13,046 nt of DNA from Gemmataceae bacterium (GTDB taxonomy: Bacteria > Planctomycetota > Planctomycetia > Gemmatales > Gemmataceae), in the NCBI GenBank assembly GCA_009691815.1, contig SIAL01000048.1, forward strand, positions 1-13,046, written 5' to 3'. The notes under the pieces are model-generated. The model had not been told where the DNA came from. It searched no databases and saw nothing but the letters and a program-made list of their open reading frames with translations. The position numbers and the translations under genes were made by a program. This document shows, piece by piece, positions 1 to 7,371 of this stretch (the first letter of the stretch is position 1; every line of letters begins with the position of its first letter).

Positions 1-328
1 CATGTCCAGAATTTTTCGAAAGCAAATTAAGCACAAGTACCCCGGCGATGATTAGCGCAAACCCTACCCAACCCCACGCATCCACCCGTTCTCCGTTAAA
101 GATCCATGCCAAAATAACGATAAAAAGTAAACCTATACCCGACCAAAGGGCATAGGCCACACCCGTGGGAATCTTTTGCACGGTAAGGGTAAGGAAAAAA
201 ATCGCTGACCCGTACCCTGCGATCACAATCAGGGTGGGGACCACCCGAGTGAATCCGGTGCTGGCTTTTAGCGCCGTGGTGCCAACCACCTCGGAAACGA
301 TGGCAAGAAACAGCCAAAGATAATGCAC
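1..328 (-). CDS. SMR-family (EmrE-like) small multidrug/cation transporter, 3' end cut by window
   Basis: This is a four-helix inner-membrane transporter of the small multidrug resistance family, which exchanges protons for cationic drugs or quaternary ammonium compounds and works as a dimer. I translated it from a GTG at 328; 109 residues are visible. The essential membrane glutamate is in the first helix (S-E-V-V-G-T-T, E13, equivalent to EmrE E14). Other family landmarks are G-F-T-R, K-I-P-T-G-V-A-Y-A-L-W-S-G-I-G and a final helix ending L-N-L-L-S-K-N-S-G-H, nearly the EmrE C-terminus. EmrE has 110 residues, so the gene is almost complete, but the next codon begins with G and is not a stop. 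The GTG is supported by AAGGAA (335-340) six bases upstream. It starts only 16 bases after the M48 protease stop, so co-transcription is likely. The exact substrate (EmrE-like drug or SugE/Gdx-like guanidinium) cannot be fixed from sequence alone. Confidence 0.88.
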   Translation of the reverse strand, partial: MHYLWLFLAIVSEVVGTTALKASTGFTRVVPTLIVIAGYGSAIFFLTLTVQKIPTGVAYALWSGIGLLFIVILAWIFNGERVDAWGWVGFALIIAGVLVLNLLSKNSGH

Positions 329-344
329 GCAGTATTCCTTGAGA

Positions 345-2153
345 TTAGGCGGCCATGGCATCCGGCGGAGTAGGTATGTCAAGGGCGGCGGAAAGACAAA
401 TAATGATTACCCTTTCCGATTCCGTCCAGACCTGATCTTGCCTTATAAGTACGCAGCAGGCATCGAGAAATCGCCGCCGCAATCCTTCAGGAGCAACGGC
501 CAAAACGCTTAAATATTTCCTTTGGGGAGCAGGGCTTGAATCCGGGGGAATAGGCACGGCGGGCATCGCCTTGGCCAAATGTTGGACCGCCTTTTGCCAT
601 CCCGTTTGGAGAGTAACCCCGGACATTCCCCCCGCCCTTGCCACCGAGGCCAAAATATTAAGTGCGGCGTGAGAGCGGCTTGCCCCTTGGCCCAAAAGCA
701 TTTTCTGTCTGGGATTCAAAAGCCAAAGCGAAAGAACCTGCCGAAAACAGGCGCTAAACAGGTCCGTGGGGGGCGGGCTCAGCTCAAGCCGATTGAGCAT
801 GGCCGTTTTTTGGCTCGGAGAAAGCTGCCTGATCCACGGGGCCAGCAAAGCCATCTGCCTAGCCTTTTCAAGCGTTGTCCAATGAAGGGATAATCTTAGC
901 AATGGTGAAACGGCGGCAGCGGAATTCTGATTGGCACCGGCAAGAGATTCCGCAAGGGAAACGGCATCCAAGGCCGATTCCACCGCCCCATTTTCCCGTA
1001 TCGGCTTTTGAAAGGGAGATGGCACTTGAGCACCAAAGGTTCCCGCCAAACCCGAGGTAACGCCCTCTCCTGCTAGGCCGGAAACCAAACCCTTATGAAT
1101 AGCCTCCTCCCCTTGGGCCAATTCCTGGGCTTCGTTTTGGGTGGCCTGAAGAAATTCGCCATCCCAATTGGGTTCGATGCGGCGGATCCGCTCCTCAAGC
1201 GGAGGATGGGAATCAAGCGACAAAAAGCCCGACCTTTTGAGGCCACACGCAAAAAACATATGGTTGACCTCGGTCGCTTCGGGAGACCGAATCACGCCGT
1301 GATCCGTAAAGCCACCGATCTTTTTGAGGGCACCGGCGATGCCTTCGGGATTGCGTGTGAATTGGACCGCGCTAGCATCGGCAAGGAATTCCCGTTGTCG
1401 ACTGATGGCCGCCTGAATCACCCGGGCGAAAAAGGTCCCGACAAAACCCAATATCCACAACCCGATTCCAAACATGAAAAGGACCATGACAATGCCGGCC
1501 GCATTATTTTTACTCTTGCTATTGGAGGACACATGGACATTGCCCAAAAGCCGAACCAAGATTTCGCCTAAAAGGCTTAACACTACCAGGCCAAATATCA
1601 ACCCCATCAGCCGGATGTTTAGCCGCATATCCCCATTTAGGATGTGACTAAACTCGTGGGCAATGACCCCTTGAAGCTCATCTCGATTTAGGGTTTCGAC
1701 GCAACCTCGGGTGATGCCGATCACGGCATCGCTTGGCGAAAAGCCCGCCGCAAAGGCGTTGATTCCCGGTTCTTCCAAAAGGTAGACGGGCGGAACGGAA
1801 ATACCCGCCGCCAGTGCGATTTCCTCGACAATGTTCAATAGCCTTCGTTGGGCGGGGTCGAGATCGTTGCCCGGATGAAGCAGGGTTCCCCCCAAAGATT
1901 CCGCGACGCTCTTGCCTCCGCCGAAAGAGAGTTGGACGGTTCGCACGAGCGACCCGCCGCCAATAACAAGGACAAAAAAGACAGCTATTCCGACAGAGGA
2001 GATCCAATAGGCGGGCTCTTGATGACGGCCATCAAAGGCAATCCAAAGTCCCACCTCGAACAGACCGACAATCGCCACCAGTGCCGATGTCAAAAGGACA
2101 AGCAGCCACGCTGTTCGTCCCCGGGCCTGGTCTTGATGTTGGTAGAAATTCAT
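345..2153 (-). CDS. Membrane M48 metalloprotease, HtpX-like, with long C-terminal extension
   Basis: A 602-residue integral membrane zinc metalloprotease of family M48, whose HtpX members degrade misfolded membrane proteins. Hydrophobic segments lie at about 15-40 and 52-70. The protease domain then carries the zinc motif H-E-F-S-H at 166-170, followed by N-G-D-M-R, two more hydrophobic segments (about 182-205 and 219-245) and the third-ligand motif S-R-Q-R-E-F-L-A-D-A with E255. H-P-P-L-E-E-R-I at 316-323 is the usual end of the catalytic domain. Classic HtpX is about 290 residues, so roughly 270 residues are extra; they are Ala/Leu-rich and show no motif I recognise. Long M48 proteins beside lemA are a known arrangement. 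The start has an upstream GAGGGA, and the gene lies 50 bases behind lemA and 16 bases ahead of the SMR gene on the same strand. I infer an envelope-quality-control operon. Confidence 0.9.
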   Translation of the reverse strand: MNFYQHQDQARGRTAWLLVLLTSALVAIVGLFEVGLWIAFDGRHQEPAYWISSVGIAVFFVLVIGGGSLVRTVQLSFGGGKSVAESLGGTLLHPGNDLDPAQRRLLNIVEEIALAAGISVPPVYLLEEPGINAFAAGFSPSDAVIGITRGCVETLNRDELQGVIAHEFSHILNGDMRLNIRLMGLIFGLVVLSLLGEILVRLLGNVHVSSNSKSKNNAAGIVMVLFMFGIGLWILGFVGTFFARVIQAAISRQREFLADASAVQFTRNPEGIAGALKKIGGFTDHGVIRSPEATEVNHMFFACGLKRSGFLSLDSHPPLEERIRRIEPNWDGEFLQATQNEAQELAQGEEAIHKGLVSGLAGEGVTSGLAGTFGAQVPSPFQKPIRENGAVESALDAVSLAESLAGANQNSAAAVSPLLRLSLHWTTLEKARQMALLAPWIRQLSPSQKTAMLNRLELSPPPTDLFSACFRQVLSLWLLNPRQKMLLGQGASRSHAALNILASVARAGGMSGVTLQTGWQKAVQHLAKAMPAVPIPPDSSPAPQRKYLSVLAVAPEGLRRRFLDACCVLIRQDQVWTESERVIIICLSAALDIPTPPDAMAA

Positions 2154-2203
2154 GGGGGGAATTTCCCTCTGTTTGGCTTAACGGAAACCTTTTGGAATCG
2201 TTG

Positions 2204-2827
2204 TTAAAACTTGACCTGAACCACCTCACGGTCGGACGGACTTTCCAACTCGAACAGGCTGGCGGGAAAGAATCCAAACATTCCGGCAAACACCACCGCC
2301 GGGAATCCTTCACGATAGGTGTTGTAATCCGTGACTTGGTCGTTGAAGCCTTGGCGGGCAAAGGCGACGCGATTTTCGGTCGAAGAGAGTTCCTCTTGCA
2401 GGTTGGACATGTTTTGATTGGCTTTGAGGTCGGGATAGGCTTCGGCCAAAGCAAACAATTTGCCTAGACCGGCCATAAGATTGCCCTCGGCCACGGCCAG
2501 CTGTTTCATGGATTCAGGATCGCCCGGATTGGCGGCTACCTTGCTGGTTACATTTACCGCGGCGTTTCGGGCGGAAATCACCGCCTCAAGGGTGCCCCTT
2601 TCGTGGGCCATATAGCCCTTAACGGTTTCGACCAGATTGGGGATCAGGTCGTGGCGGCGTTTGAGTTGGACATCAATTTGACTGAAGCCGTTCTTGTAGC
2701 GATTGCGCTTGGCAACAAGGTTGTTGTAAACGGCGATCGCATAAAGGATCAGGATTCCAACAAAAATTGCCAAACCAAGAAGTACGATAAGATATGGATA
2801 AAAATCGGGGCCAGCTTGTCCGAACAT
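2204..2827 (-). CDS. lemA: LemA family protein
   Basis: A 207-residue LemA protein. It has a short N-terminal segment, one transmembrane helix at about 9-34, and then the highly conserved block Y-N-N-L-V-A-K-R-N-R-Y-K-N-G-F-S-Q-I-D-V-Q-L-K-R-R-H-D-L-I-P-N-L-V-E-T-V-K-G-Y (signature Q-I-D-V-Q-L-K-R-R at 51-59, D-L-I-P-N-L at 61-66). A helical region follows, with A-Y-P-D-L-K-A-N-Q-N and E-N-R-V-A-F-A-R-Q-G-F-N-D. The N-terminus is probably outside and the helical bundle on the other face of the membrane. The biochemical role of LemA is poorly defined; it often travels with M48 proteases, as here, where the HtpX-like gene begins 50 bases downstream. The ATG at 2827 has AGGAG nine bases upstream. 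Length is normal for the family. Confidence 0.95.
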   Translation of the reverse strand: MFGQAGPDFYPYLIVLLGLAIFVGILILYAIAVYNNLVAKRNRYKNGFSQIDVQLKRRHDLIPNLVETVKGYMAHERGTLEAVISARNAAVNVTSKVAANPGDPESMKQLAVAEGNLMAGLGKLFALAEAYPDLKANQNMSNLQEELSSTENRVAFARQGFNDQVTDYNTYREGFPAVVFAGMFGFFPASLFELESPSDREVVQVKF

Positions 2828-3020
2828 GGAAAAGGACTCCTATTGGGGAATGAGCCTACGGGATGTGAGCCGGATGGCGTTAGGCCGTCTAGGAAGTTTA
2901 TGCGAAAAACCGGGTCTCACCGACATTTTATTCGACTTCACCCAAAATCCTGATCCGAATCGACCACCAAAGCCAAACCAAATGGCCCTTTTTTTCTGTT
3001 CACGGTCTTTTGTGTGGACC

Positions 3021-3045
3021 AAAAAAGGAGGTACTTTCCCACCTC
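3021..3045 (-). terminator. Terminator-like hairpin, minus strand
   Basis: Read on the minus strand, a five-base-pair stem (GAGGT at 3028-3032 with ACCTC at 3041-3045, eight-base loop) is followed one base later by six T (complement of 3021-3026). This is the form of a short intrinsic terminator for leftward transcription. No minus-strand gene upstream of it is convincing, so its client is unknown. Alternatively, on the plus strand the same stem could hide the AAGGAGG sequence. Confidence 0.4.
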
Positions 3046-3124
3046 ACGAAAGAGCATGATCAGGTACGCTTGCACGAACCGGCAAGGTCAACTAAAATGC
3101 CAGAAACCCGAACTCGGGTCCCGT

Positions 3125-3152
3125 AAAGGGCCACAATTTCATGGCCTTTTTT
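3125..3152 (+). terminator. Terminator-like hairpin upstream of the secreted protein gene
   Basis: Positions 3125-3133 pair with 3142-3150 (nine pairs including one G-T wobble, core GGCCA/TGGCC, eight-base loop), and the right arm runs into six T at 3147-3152. This is a good intrinsic-terminator shape on the plus strand, 28 bases before the start codon at 3181. No plus-strand gene precedes it. It may end a short leader or small RNA, or act as an attenuator for the gene at 3181. Confidence 0.5.
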
Positions 3153-3180
3153 GCTCTCCACCTTTTCACGGAGTATTTCC

Positions 3181-3585
3181 ATGTTGCGATTTGGAACTTT
3201 GGCACTGCTTTTGTCTATTTTGTCGGTCACCCTTTTGGTTTCTGCGGAAACCAACACCAAAAACCTCCAAGGTGCTTGGGTCAAGGAAATCAATGATTTC
3301 AAAATTGAGTTGGACTTCAAAGGCAACAAGCTCAATATCACCTTGACCAAGGGCGAAAACAAGGTGCAATTGGACACCGATTATTCCGCAGGCCGTGATA
3401 AAACTGTTTTTGGCCGAATTGTTTCCATCAAAGAAGATGGCATTCAACCCGCAACCGAAAAGGGGGACCTTTTTTCCCTCGCTATTGAGGTTGAAGAGGG
3501 CAAGATCGTGGTGAAAGAACTCAAAGGGACCAAAACCAGTGACGATGCCAAGAAACTTATCGAAGGCGATTACAAGAAGAAATAG
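3181..3585 (+). CDS. Small secreted protein of unknown function
   Basis: A 134-residue protein with a clear signal peptide: M-L-R-F followed by a Leu/Val-rich core and the likely cleavage site V-S-A just before E-T-N (about residue 22). The mature part begins L-Q-G-A-W-V-K and is rich in alternating hydrophobic and charged residues (K-I-E-L-D-F-K-G-N-K-L-N-I-T-L), which suggests a small beta-barrel. It loosely resembles the planctomycete lipocalin-like domain that opens L-Q-G-T-W, but I cannot confirm family membership. It ends in a lysine-rich tail. The frame is open from an ATG at 3151, but I chose 3181 because GGAG at 3172-3175 is correctly spaced and the signal peptide then starts at residue 1. 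It has its own upstream region and no obvious terminator before the next gene. Confidence 0.8.
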   Translation: MLRFGTLALLLSILSVTLLVSAETNTKNLQGAWVKEINDFKIELDFKGNKLNITLTKGENKVQLDTDYSAGRDKTVFGRIVSIKEDGIQPATEKGDLFSLAIEVEEGKIVVKELKGTKTSDDAKKLIEGDYKKK

Positions 3586-3733
3586 TCTTTTTCACTAACG
3601 ACATATTCTTGGGGTGCGGAGGCCCCCGTTGGCAGGACACTTGGCTTGTAGCCCCTTCCAAGGAGCAAGGGCCTTTGCCTTTGGGGGTTTCCGGGCAAAT
3701 GGGAACAGAGGTTTGTTGTTAACGGTAGAATGA

Positions 3734-3764
3734 AACCGCCTTTGGGCTTTTTCAAAAGGCGGTT
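3734..3764 (+). other. Perfect 10-bp hairpin upstream of the kinase-like/WD40 gene
   Basis: AACCGCCTTT (3734-3743) and AAAGGCGGTT (3755-3764) form a ten-base-pair stem with an eleven-base loop containing five T. There is no T tract after either arm on either strand, so it is not a standard terminator. It lies 48 bases before the start codon at 3813, in the probable 5' leader. The rest of 3586-3812 is GC-rich with several weak inverted repeats and no gene. Confidence 0.45.
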
Positions 3765-3812
3765 CCAAACAACGGGAGCCAATTTCCCTTTGGCCCGATT
3801 TGGGAATAGACC

Positions 3813-5735
3813 ATGAACGACACGACTGGGCAATGGCCCCAAATTGAGGATTGGCAGGGGGCGCTGCTAGAGGCGCATAAGCATTTCCTCGACCACGATT
3901 TGTCCGGCTGTGCTTTGGAAAGGGAATCCGAAAAGGAAGATAGCCCGCCTCTCCCTCCTCTTTTGGGGGACAACTCGGTTGTGTTTCGAATGCGGGCCCG
4001 GTTCCAAAAACGCCGTGCCGTCAAACTTTGGTTACGACAAGTTCAGAGTCGCATTTCCCGCTATGGGGCCCTTGAAGCCGTTTGGCCCGCCGCGCCATTT
4101 CTGGCGGGGTGGCGCATTTTACCCGAAGGGATTCGCATCATCCGCCCCTATCCGGTGTTGGATATGGATTTCCTTGGCGGCATTCGATTGGACGAATTCC
4201 TTGCCAAAAAATACCTCGATCCCGCCGCCATGGACGAGTTGCTCAAGGCGTGGTTTGCTCTTTCGGCCGCGATGGAAGGCCCGGGCTGGTCCCATGGGGA
4301 TTTGCGCCCGGATAACATCCTCGTCCTGCATCGTCCCGAAGAGGCCATGCGCCTTAGGCTTGTGGATTATGACGGGTTCTTCGTGAAGGATGCCGAGCTT
4401 CCCTCATCGGGATCGTTCGGAAGGCCCGATTTCCAACATCCCCTACGGAGGTCTCTGAAATACGAAGGAGCCTTGGCTGACCGCTTTCCTTTCCTATTGC
4501 ATGCGGCGGCCTTTGCCGCGATACGGGCCAAAGGGGGCAAGATTTGGAGTCGCCATGGCGGGGGAGCCGGAACCCTTTTTACGAACTTGGATCTAGTCAA
4601 ACCGGGCCACTCCGAACTCCTCGGAGAATGTATGGATTCTCAGGATCCGGACCTTCGGGTTTTGGCGGAACACCTCGTCCGGGCCTTGTCCAATCCGATC
4701 GAAGAAACCCCATCCCTTGATGAAATAGGCGTGTCGTGGCTGAAAAAGTCAGGCGGCAAAAAAGGAGTGGCCCACCCTGGGGCTTCAGGGGCGAAAGTCT
4801 CCCCGACAACCGAAAAGTCGATGGTGGCCCCTGTCACCTCTTTGGCGTTGTCCTCTGATAATAAACAGATCGCCGTGGGCAATCAGGATGGCCTGCTTAG
4901 GATCTTGGACCGATCCGGTAAACGGACCGTCGCCAAGTTTTCCGATCACCGTTCCCAAATAAACGCCTTGGCTTTTTCGGTCAACGGACAACTGGTTTAT
5001 AGCGCCGGGATGGACTGCCTTGTCTGTGCGTTTCAGTGGGTCCAGCAAGAGTCACCTTGGCATCATTACGCCCATAATCACTCCACCACCTGCCTTGCCG
5101 TCGACAGGATGGGAGAATATCTTCTTTCGGGGGGTGGGGATGGCACCATTGTGCTACGGACCTTGGAAACCCTCAAAGATTCCGAACCGTTAAAGGCTCA
5201 CCGGGGCCGGGTTAGCGCCTGCGCCTTTTTGGGCAATCTGGTGGTGACCACTGGCCTTGACGATGGCAAGGTGGCGACTTGGCAAACAAAGGGGCTGACC
5301 CCCTTGGCCAAAGCCGATTTTCATGGCGATTGCATCATTGACATGGATGCCAATGCCTATGTGAAACTCATTGCCCTTTCGGTTTCCTCGCGTCGCATTG
5401 GTTTCTTTGAGCCCAACACCCTGAAGCGTAGTCCGCTGAAAATCGACACACTGGTCACCGTGCATTCGTTGCGCTTTTCCCCCAAGGGAACCTACCTTGC
5501 GGGGGGATGTGCGGACGGATCGGTTCGGGTGTGGCATACCCAAAGTGGCAAATTGGTAGGCTACCAGATGGTTCACGCCAAAAAACCGATCCTCGCAGTG
5601 ATCTGGTTGGCCGGGGGAAGCGGACTTTTGGTGGGAACAAACGATGGCCAAGTCAAGAAATACAGCTTGGGATGGCTTCGTTTCTGCGCGTTTTTTCGGC
5701 CCAAAGAGAGTGAGCAGCCCGGTTCCAGACATTAG
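3813..5735 (+). CDS. Protein-kinase-like domain fused to WD40 repeats
   Basis: A 640-residue cytoplasmic protein with no signal peptide or membrane helix. Residues about 55-300 form a divergent protein-kinase-like domain: a candidate ATP-binding lysine in R-A-V-K-L-W (K71), the catalytic loop W-S-H-G-D-L-R-P-D-N-I-L-V (D163, N168) and D-Y-D-G at 185-188 in place of DFG. The segment G-R-P-D-F-Q-H-P (203-210) resembles the activation-segment region of bacterial kinase-like proteins. No glycine-rich loop is clear, so activity is uncertain. A linker (about 310-338) leads to roughly six to seven WD40-type blades (340-620), seen as A-V-G-N-Q-D-G, S-G-G-G-D-G, G-L-D-D-G-K-V-A-T-W, G-G-C-A-D-G-S-V-R-V-W and V-G-T-N-D-G. 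Such fusions are common in planctomycetes and presumably couple a phosphotransfer or pseudokinase module to a protein-binding propeller. The ATG at 3813 has only a weak GGGA upstream. No substrate is suggested by the neighbours. Confidence 0.85.
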   Translation: MNDTTGQWPQIEDWQGALLEAHKHFLDHDLSGCALERESEKEDSPPLPPLLGDNSVVFRMRARFQKRRAVKLWLRQVQSRISRYGALEAVWPAAPFLAGWRILPEGIRIIRPYPVLDMDFLGGIRLDEFLAKKYLDPAAMDELLKAWFALSAAMEGPGWSHGDLRPDNILVLHRPEEAMRLRLVDYDGFFVKDAELPSSGSFGRPDFQHPLRRSLKYEGALADRFPFLLHAAAFAAIRAKGGKIWSRHGGGAGTLFTNLDLVKPGHSELLGECMDSQDPDLRVLAEHLVRALSNPIEETPSLDEIGVSWLKKSGGKKGVAHPGASGAKVSPTTEKSMVAPVTSLALSSDNKQIAVGNQDGLLRILDRSGKRTVAKFSDHRSQINALAFSVNGQLVYSAGMDCLVCAFQWVQQESPWHHYAHNHSTTCLAVDRMGEYLLSGGGDGTIVLRTLETLKDSEPLKAHRGRVSACAFLGNLVVTTGLDDGKVATWQTKGLTPLAKADFHGDCIIDMDANAYVKLIALSVSSRRIGFFEPNTLKRSPLKIDTLVTVHSLRFSPKGTYLAGGCADGSVRVWHTQSGKLVGYQMVHAKKPILAVIWLAGGSGLLVGTNDGQVKKYSLGWLRFCAFFRPKESEQPGSRH

Positions 5736-5747
5736 CCAACCGGGCCG

Positions 5748-5778
5748 AAAAAAAAGTTAGGCCCCGGGGACTTGGGCC
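5748..5778 (-). terminator. Probable intrinsic terminator of the TolC-like gene
   Basis: On the minus strand a GC-only stem (GGCCC at 5760-5764 with GGGCC at 5774-5778, nine-base loop) is followed by TAAC and eight T (complement of 5748-5755). It lies about 30 bases beyond the TolC-like stop codon. A second hairpin (5717-5724 with 5738-5745, eight pairs) spans the stop codon of the convergent kinase-like/WD40 gene but has no T run on the plus strand. Confidence 0.55.
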
Positions 5779-5809
5779 ACCCGGGTCGCCACCACACCAG
5801 GCCTTTAGG

Positions 5810-7102
5810 CTAGGGGGCAAGGTCTTTCATCGGTTCATTGGACCCGAGCGCCTCAAACGGTATCTCAATCGATCCACCGCTCATTCGCATCATATCCGCC
5901 GCGATTAAGGCCTGATCGAAGCGCAACTTTTCATAATCCACCATCAGTTGAATCCCCTGACCCAAAAGCAGGACATCCATAAAACCAATCGTCGATTTGG
6001 TGGCCCGGTTGTAAACCTGCAAGGCATCATTGATGGAAGCTCGTTCGGCTTCCAATCGCCGTTCAATTTCCCGATGAGTAAGAAAAGCAACCCGGGCTTC
6101 AAGCCTTGTCAGGTTGGTTGCGGTCTGTTCGGTAAATTCCGCGCGATCGGCCAGCGCAGCGGCGCGAAGAACCCGATACGATTTGGGGCCTCCCATAAAG
6201 GTGGACATTTCGATATTGATCGCCCCCGGACGAAATTCTGCCCCACGATCCGGGGTAGGGATAGGAGCCACCCCGGTGTCGGTGAATGCGGCAAAGGTCC
6301 GATTGACAAAGTTAAACGAGCTGGAACGCTTTTGTGCCTCGACTTCAAGGCGAGCCACATCGCGGCCCACCCTTGCTAAAATCCTTTCGGGCCCCTTTTC
6401 GTCCACCATGGTTTCCAAATGCTCAAGGGTTAGCCCAATTTTAGGTTTGAGCAGGGTTTTATCCAAAGGTTCGGGAAGGTAGCCCAATGCCACAAGGCCT
6501 CCCATCTCTTCGGATAAGAGGAACCTCGCTTTGAGCCTACCCAACTGGGCCACGGCAAGTTGGTTTTTTGCCTCGGACAAGGTCATACGCATTTTGCCGT
6601 TGAGCCCGATCGTTTCCTCAATGGCCCACCAAACGAGGTCTTTGCCCAGTTCTTTCTTGGTTCGTTCAAGTGCCTCAATCAACTTGTTGATTCGGCCAGC
6701 CTGAATCCCGGCATAAATGACCGTGAAATAGGCGCGGCGGATGGCATACTTGGTATCTTCGACCTCCTTGGTCAAAAGTGCTTGAGAGATCTCCAGCCCT
6801 TCATCGGCCTGTTTCTTTCGCACCGAAAGATCGGGCATTAATCGGGCGATTCCCCGAAGGCTATAAATCCCTGAATGGGCAGCCTCGGCCGCCCGTTGGC
6901 TTGCCTTGGCGGCTTGAATGCGAGGTTGGTATTCCATCGCCTCGGAAAGACACTTCTCAAGGGAGACCACTTTTGTTTTCAGCCCGCGACTGATTTCCTG
7001 TTCAATGGCCAAAAGGGTCGGTGCCGGCGGAGGCTTGTGCGTAAAAAAGTCCAACTGCCCTGGAATCGTCAACATCCAAAGTATCCAAGGCGACAAGGCC
7101 AT
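5810..7102 (-). CDS. TolC-like outer-membrane efflux protein (OEP family)
   Basis: A 430-residue protein with the signature pattern of outer-membrane efflux channels. The segment V-S-L-E-K-C-L-S-E-A-M-E-Y-Q-P-R-I-Q-A-A-K near residues 46-65 matches the first OEP repeat (Leu-x-x-Ala-Leu then x-x-P-x-I/L, then Ala-rich helix), followed by long amphipathic helices. A second helical repeat lies near 320-410 (T-N-L-T-R-L-E-A-R-V-A-F, N-R-A-T-K-S-T-I-G-F-M-D-V-L). The protein would trimerise as the outer-membrane exit duct of an efflux or type I secretion pump; no fusion protein or inner-membrane pump lies beside it. The frame is open from a TTG at 7117, but I chose the ATG at 7102 because GGGAG lies six bases before it. 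The N-terminus is hydrophobic (M-A-L-S-P-W-I-L-W-M-L), a weak signal peptide without early positive charge. Divergence from ispD suggests separate control. Confidence 0.75.
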   Translation of the reverse strand: MALSPWILWMLTIPGQLDFFTHKPPPAPTLLAIEQEISRGLKTKVVSLEKCLSEAMEYQPRIQAAKASQRAAEAAHSGIYSLRGIARLMPDLSVRKKQADEGLEISQALLTKEVEDTKYAIRRAYFTVIYAGIQAGRINKLIEALERTKKELGKDLVWWAIEETIGLNGKMRMTLSEAKNQLAVAQLGRLKARFLLSEEMGGLVALGYLPEPLDKTLLKPKIGLTLEHLETMVDEKGPERILARVGRDVARLEVEAQKRSSSFNFVNRTFAAFTDTGVAPIPTPDRGAEFRPGAINIEMSTFMGGPKSYRVLRAAALADRAEFTEQTATNLTRLEARVAFLTHREIERRLEAERASINDALQVYNRATKSTIGFMDVLLLGQGIQLMVDYEKLRFDQALIAADMMRMSGGSIEIPFEALGSNEPMKDLAP

Positions 7103-7215
7103 TGCAATCTCCCGCAAAATTCAAAAAGACCGGGGTGCGACCCGTTTCCCAACCAAGCAACCAAACCAAATGCTACACCCCCTTTGACCTTGAGAATCCG
7201 TTTGCCTTCCTGTCC

Positions 7216-7243
7216 CCCTAAGGTTCTTTGAACAACCTTTGGG
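7216..7243. promoter_or_regulatory. Imperfect 28-bp inverted repeat in the TolC-like/ispD divergent region
   Basis: CCC-T-AAGGTT (7216-7225) and AACCTT-T-GGG (7234-7243) pair with one mismatch across an eight-base spacer. The repeat lies 114 bases before the TolC-like start and 129 before the ispD start, and a -10-like TATAAC follows at 7245-7250. It could be an operator for a dimeric regulator or a transcribed hairpin; the sequence alone does not decide. The rest of 7103-7371 shows no gene. Confidence 0.35.
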
Positions 7244-7371
7244 TTATAACGATTAGGTCGCCCTTGGGGGTCGGGAGATTCGCATCCATGGTTCGTTGCC
7301 ACCCCCTAAAGAAAACCGGTAGTGGACCAAACCATTAAGATAAATTCAACGGATGCAAGAGGTAAAAAACC

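Larger units (their letters stand above)
2828..3180. other. Intergenic region between divergent lemA and the small secreted protein gene
   Basis: No convincing gene is seen in these 353 bases. The stretch must hold the lemA promoter (minus strand) and that of the secreted protein (plus strand), but I could not pick -35/-10 pairs with confidence. Its clearest structures are two terminator-like hairpins near 3021-3045 and 3125-3152 that point away from each other. A very good Shine-Dalgarno-like AAGGAGG at 3025-3031 has no start codon at proper distance and is better explained as part of the left hairpin. A self-complementary ACCCGAACTCGGGT lies near 3107-3120. Confidence 0.5.

Noticed and set aside
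96..317. Minus-strand 73-residue open frame
   Set aside because: It is a shifted frame inside the SMR transporter gene, whose real frame starts at the GTG at 328 and matches EmrE along its whole length.
1095..1571. Plus-strand open frame of 158 residues, and other plus-strand frames across 579-2467
   Set aside because: They are antisense to the well-supported M48 protease and lemA genes and show no family motifs.
3056..3180. tRNA-like gene around the ACCCGAACTCGGGT palindrome
   Set aside because: No acceptor stem, anticodon arm or T-loop consensus could be built on either strand.
7103..7117. TTG start at 7117 for the TolC-like gene
   Set aside because: The ATG at 7102 has a correctly spaced GGGAG, which itself lies within the would-be extension.
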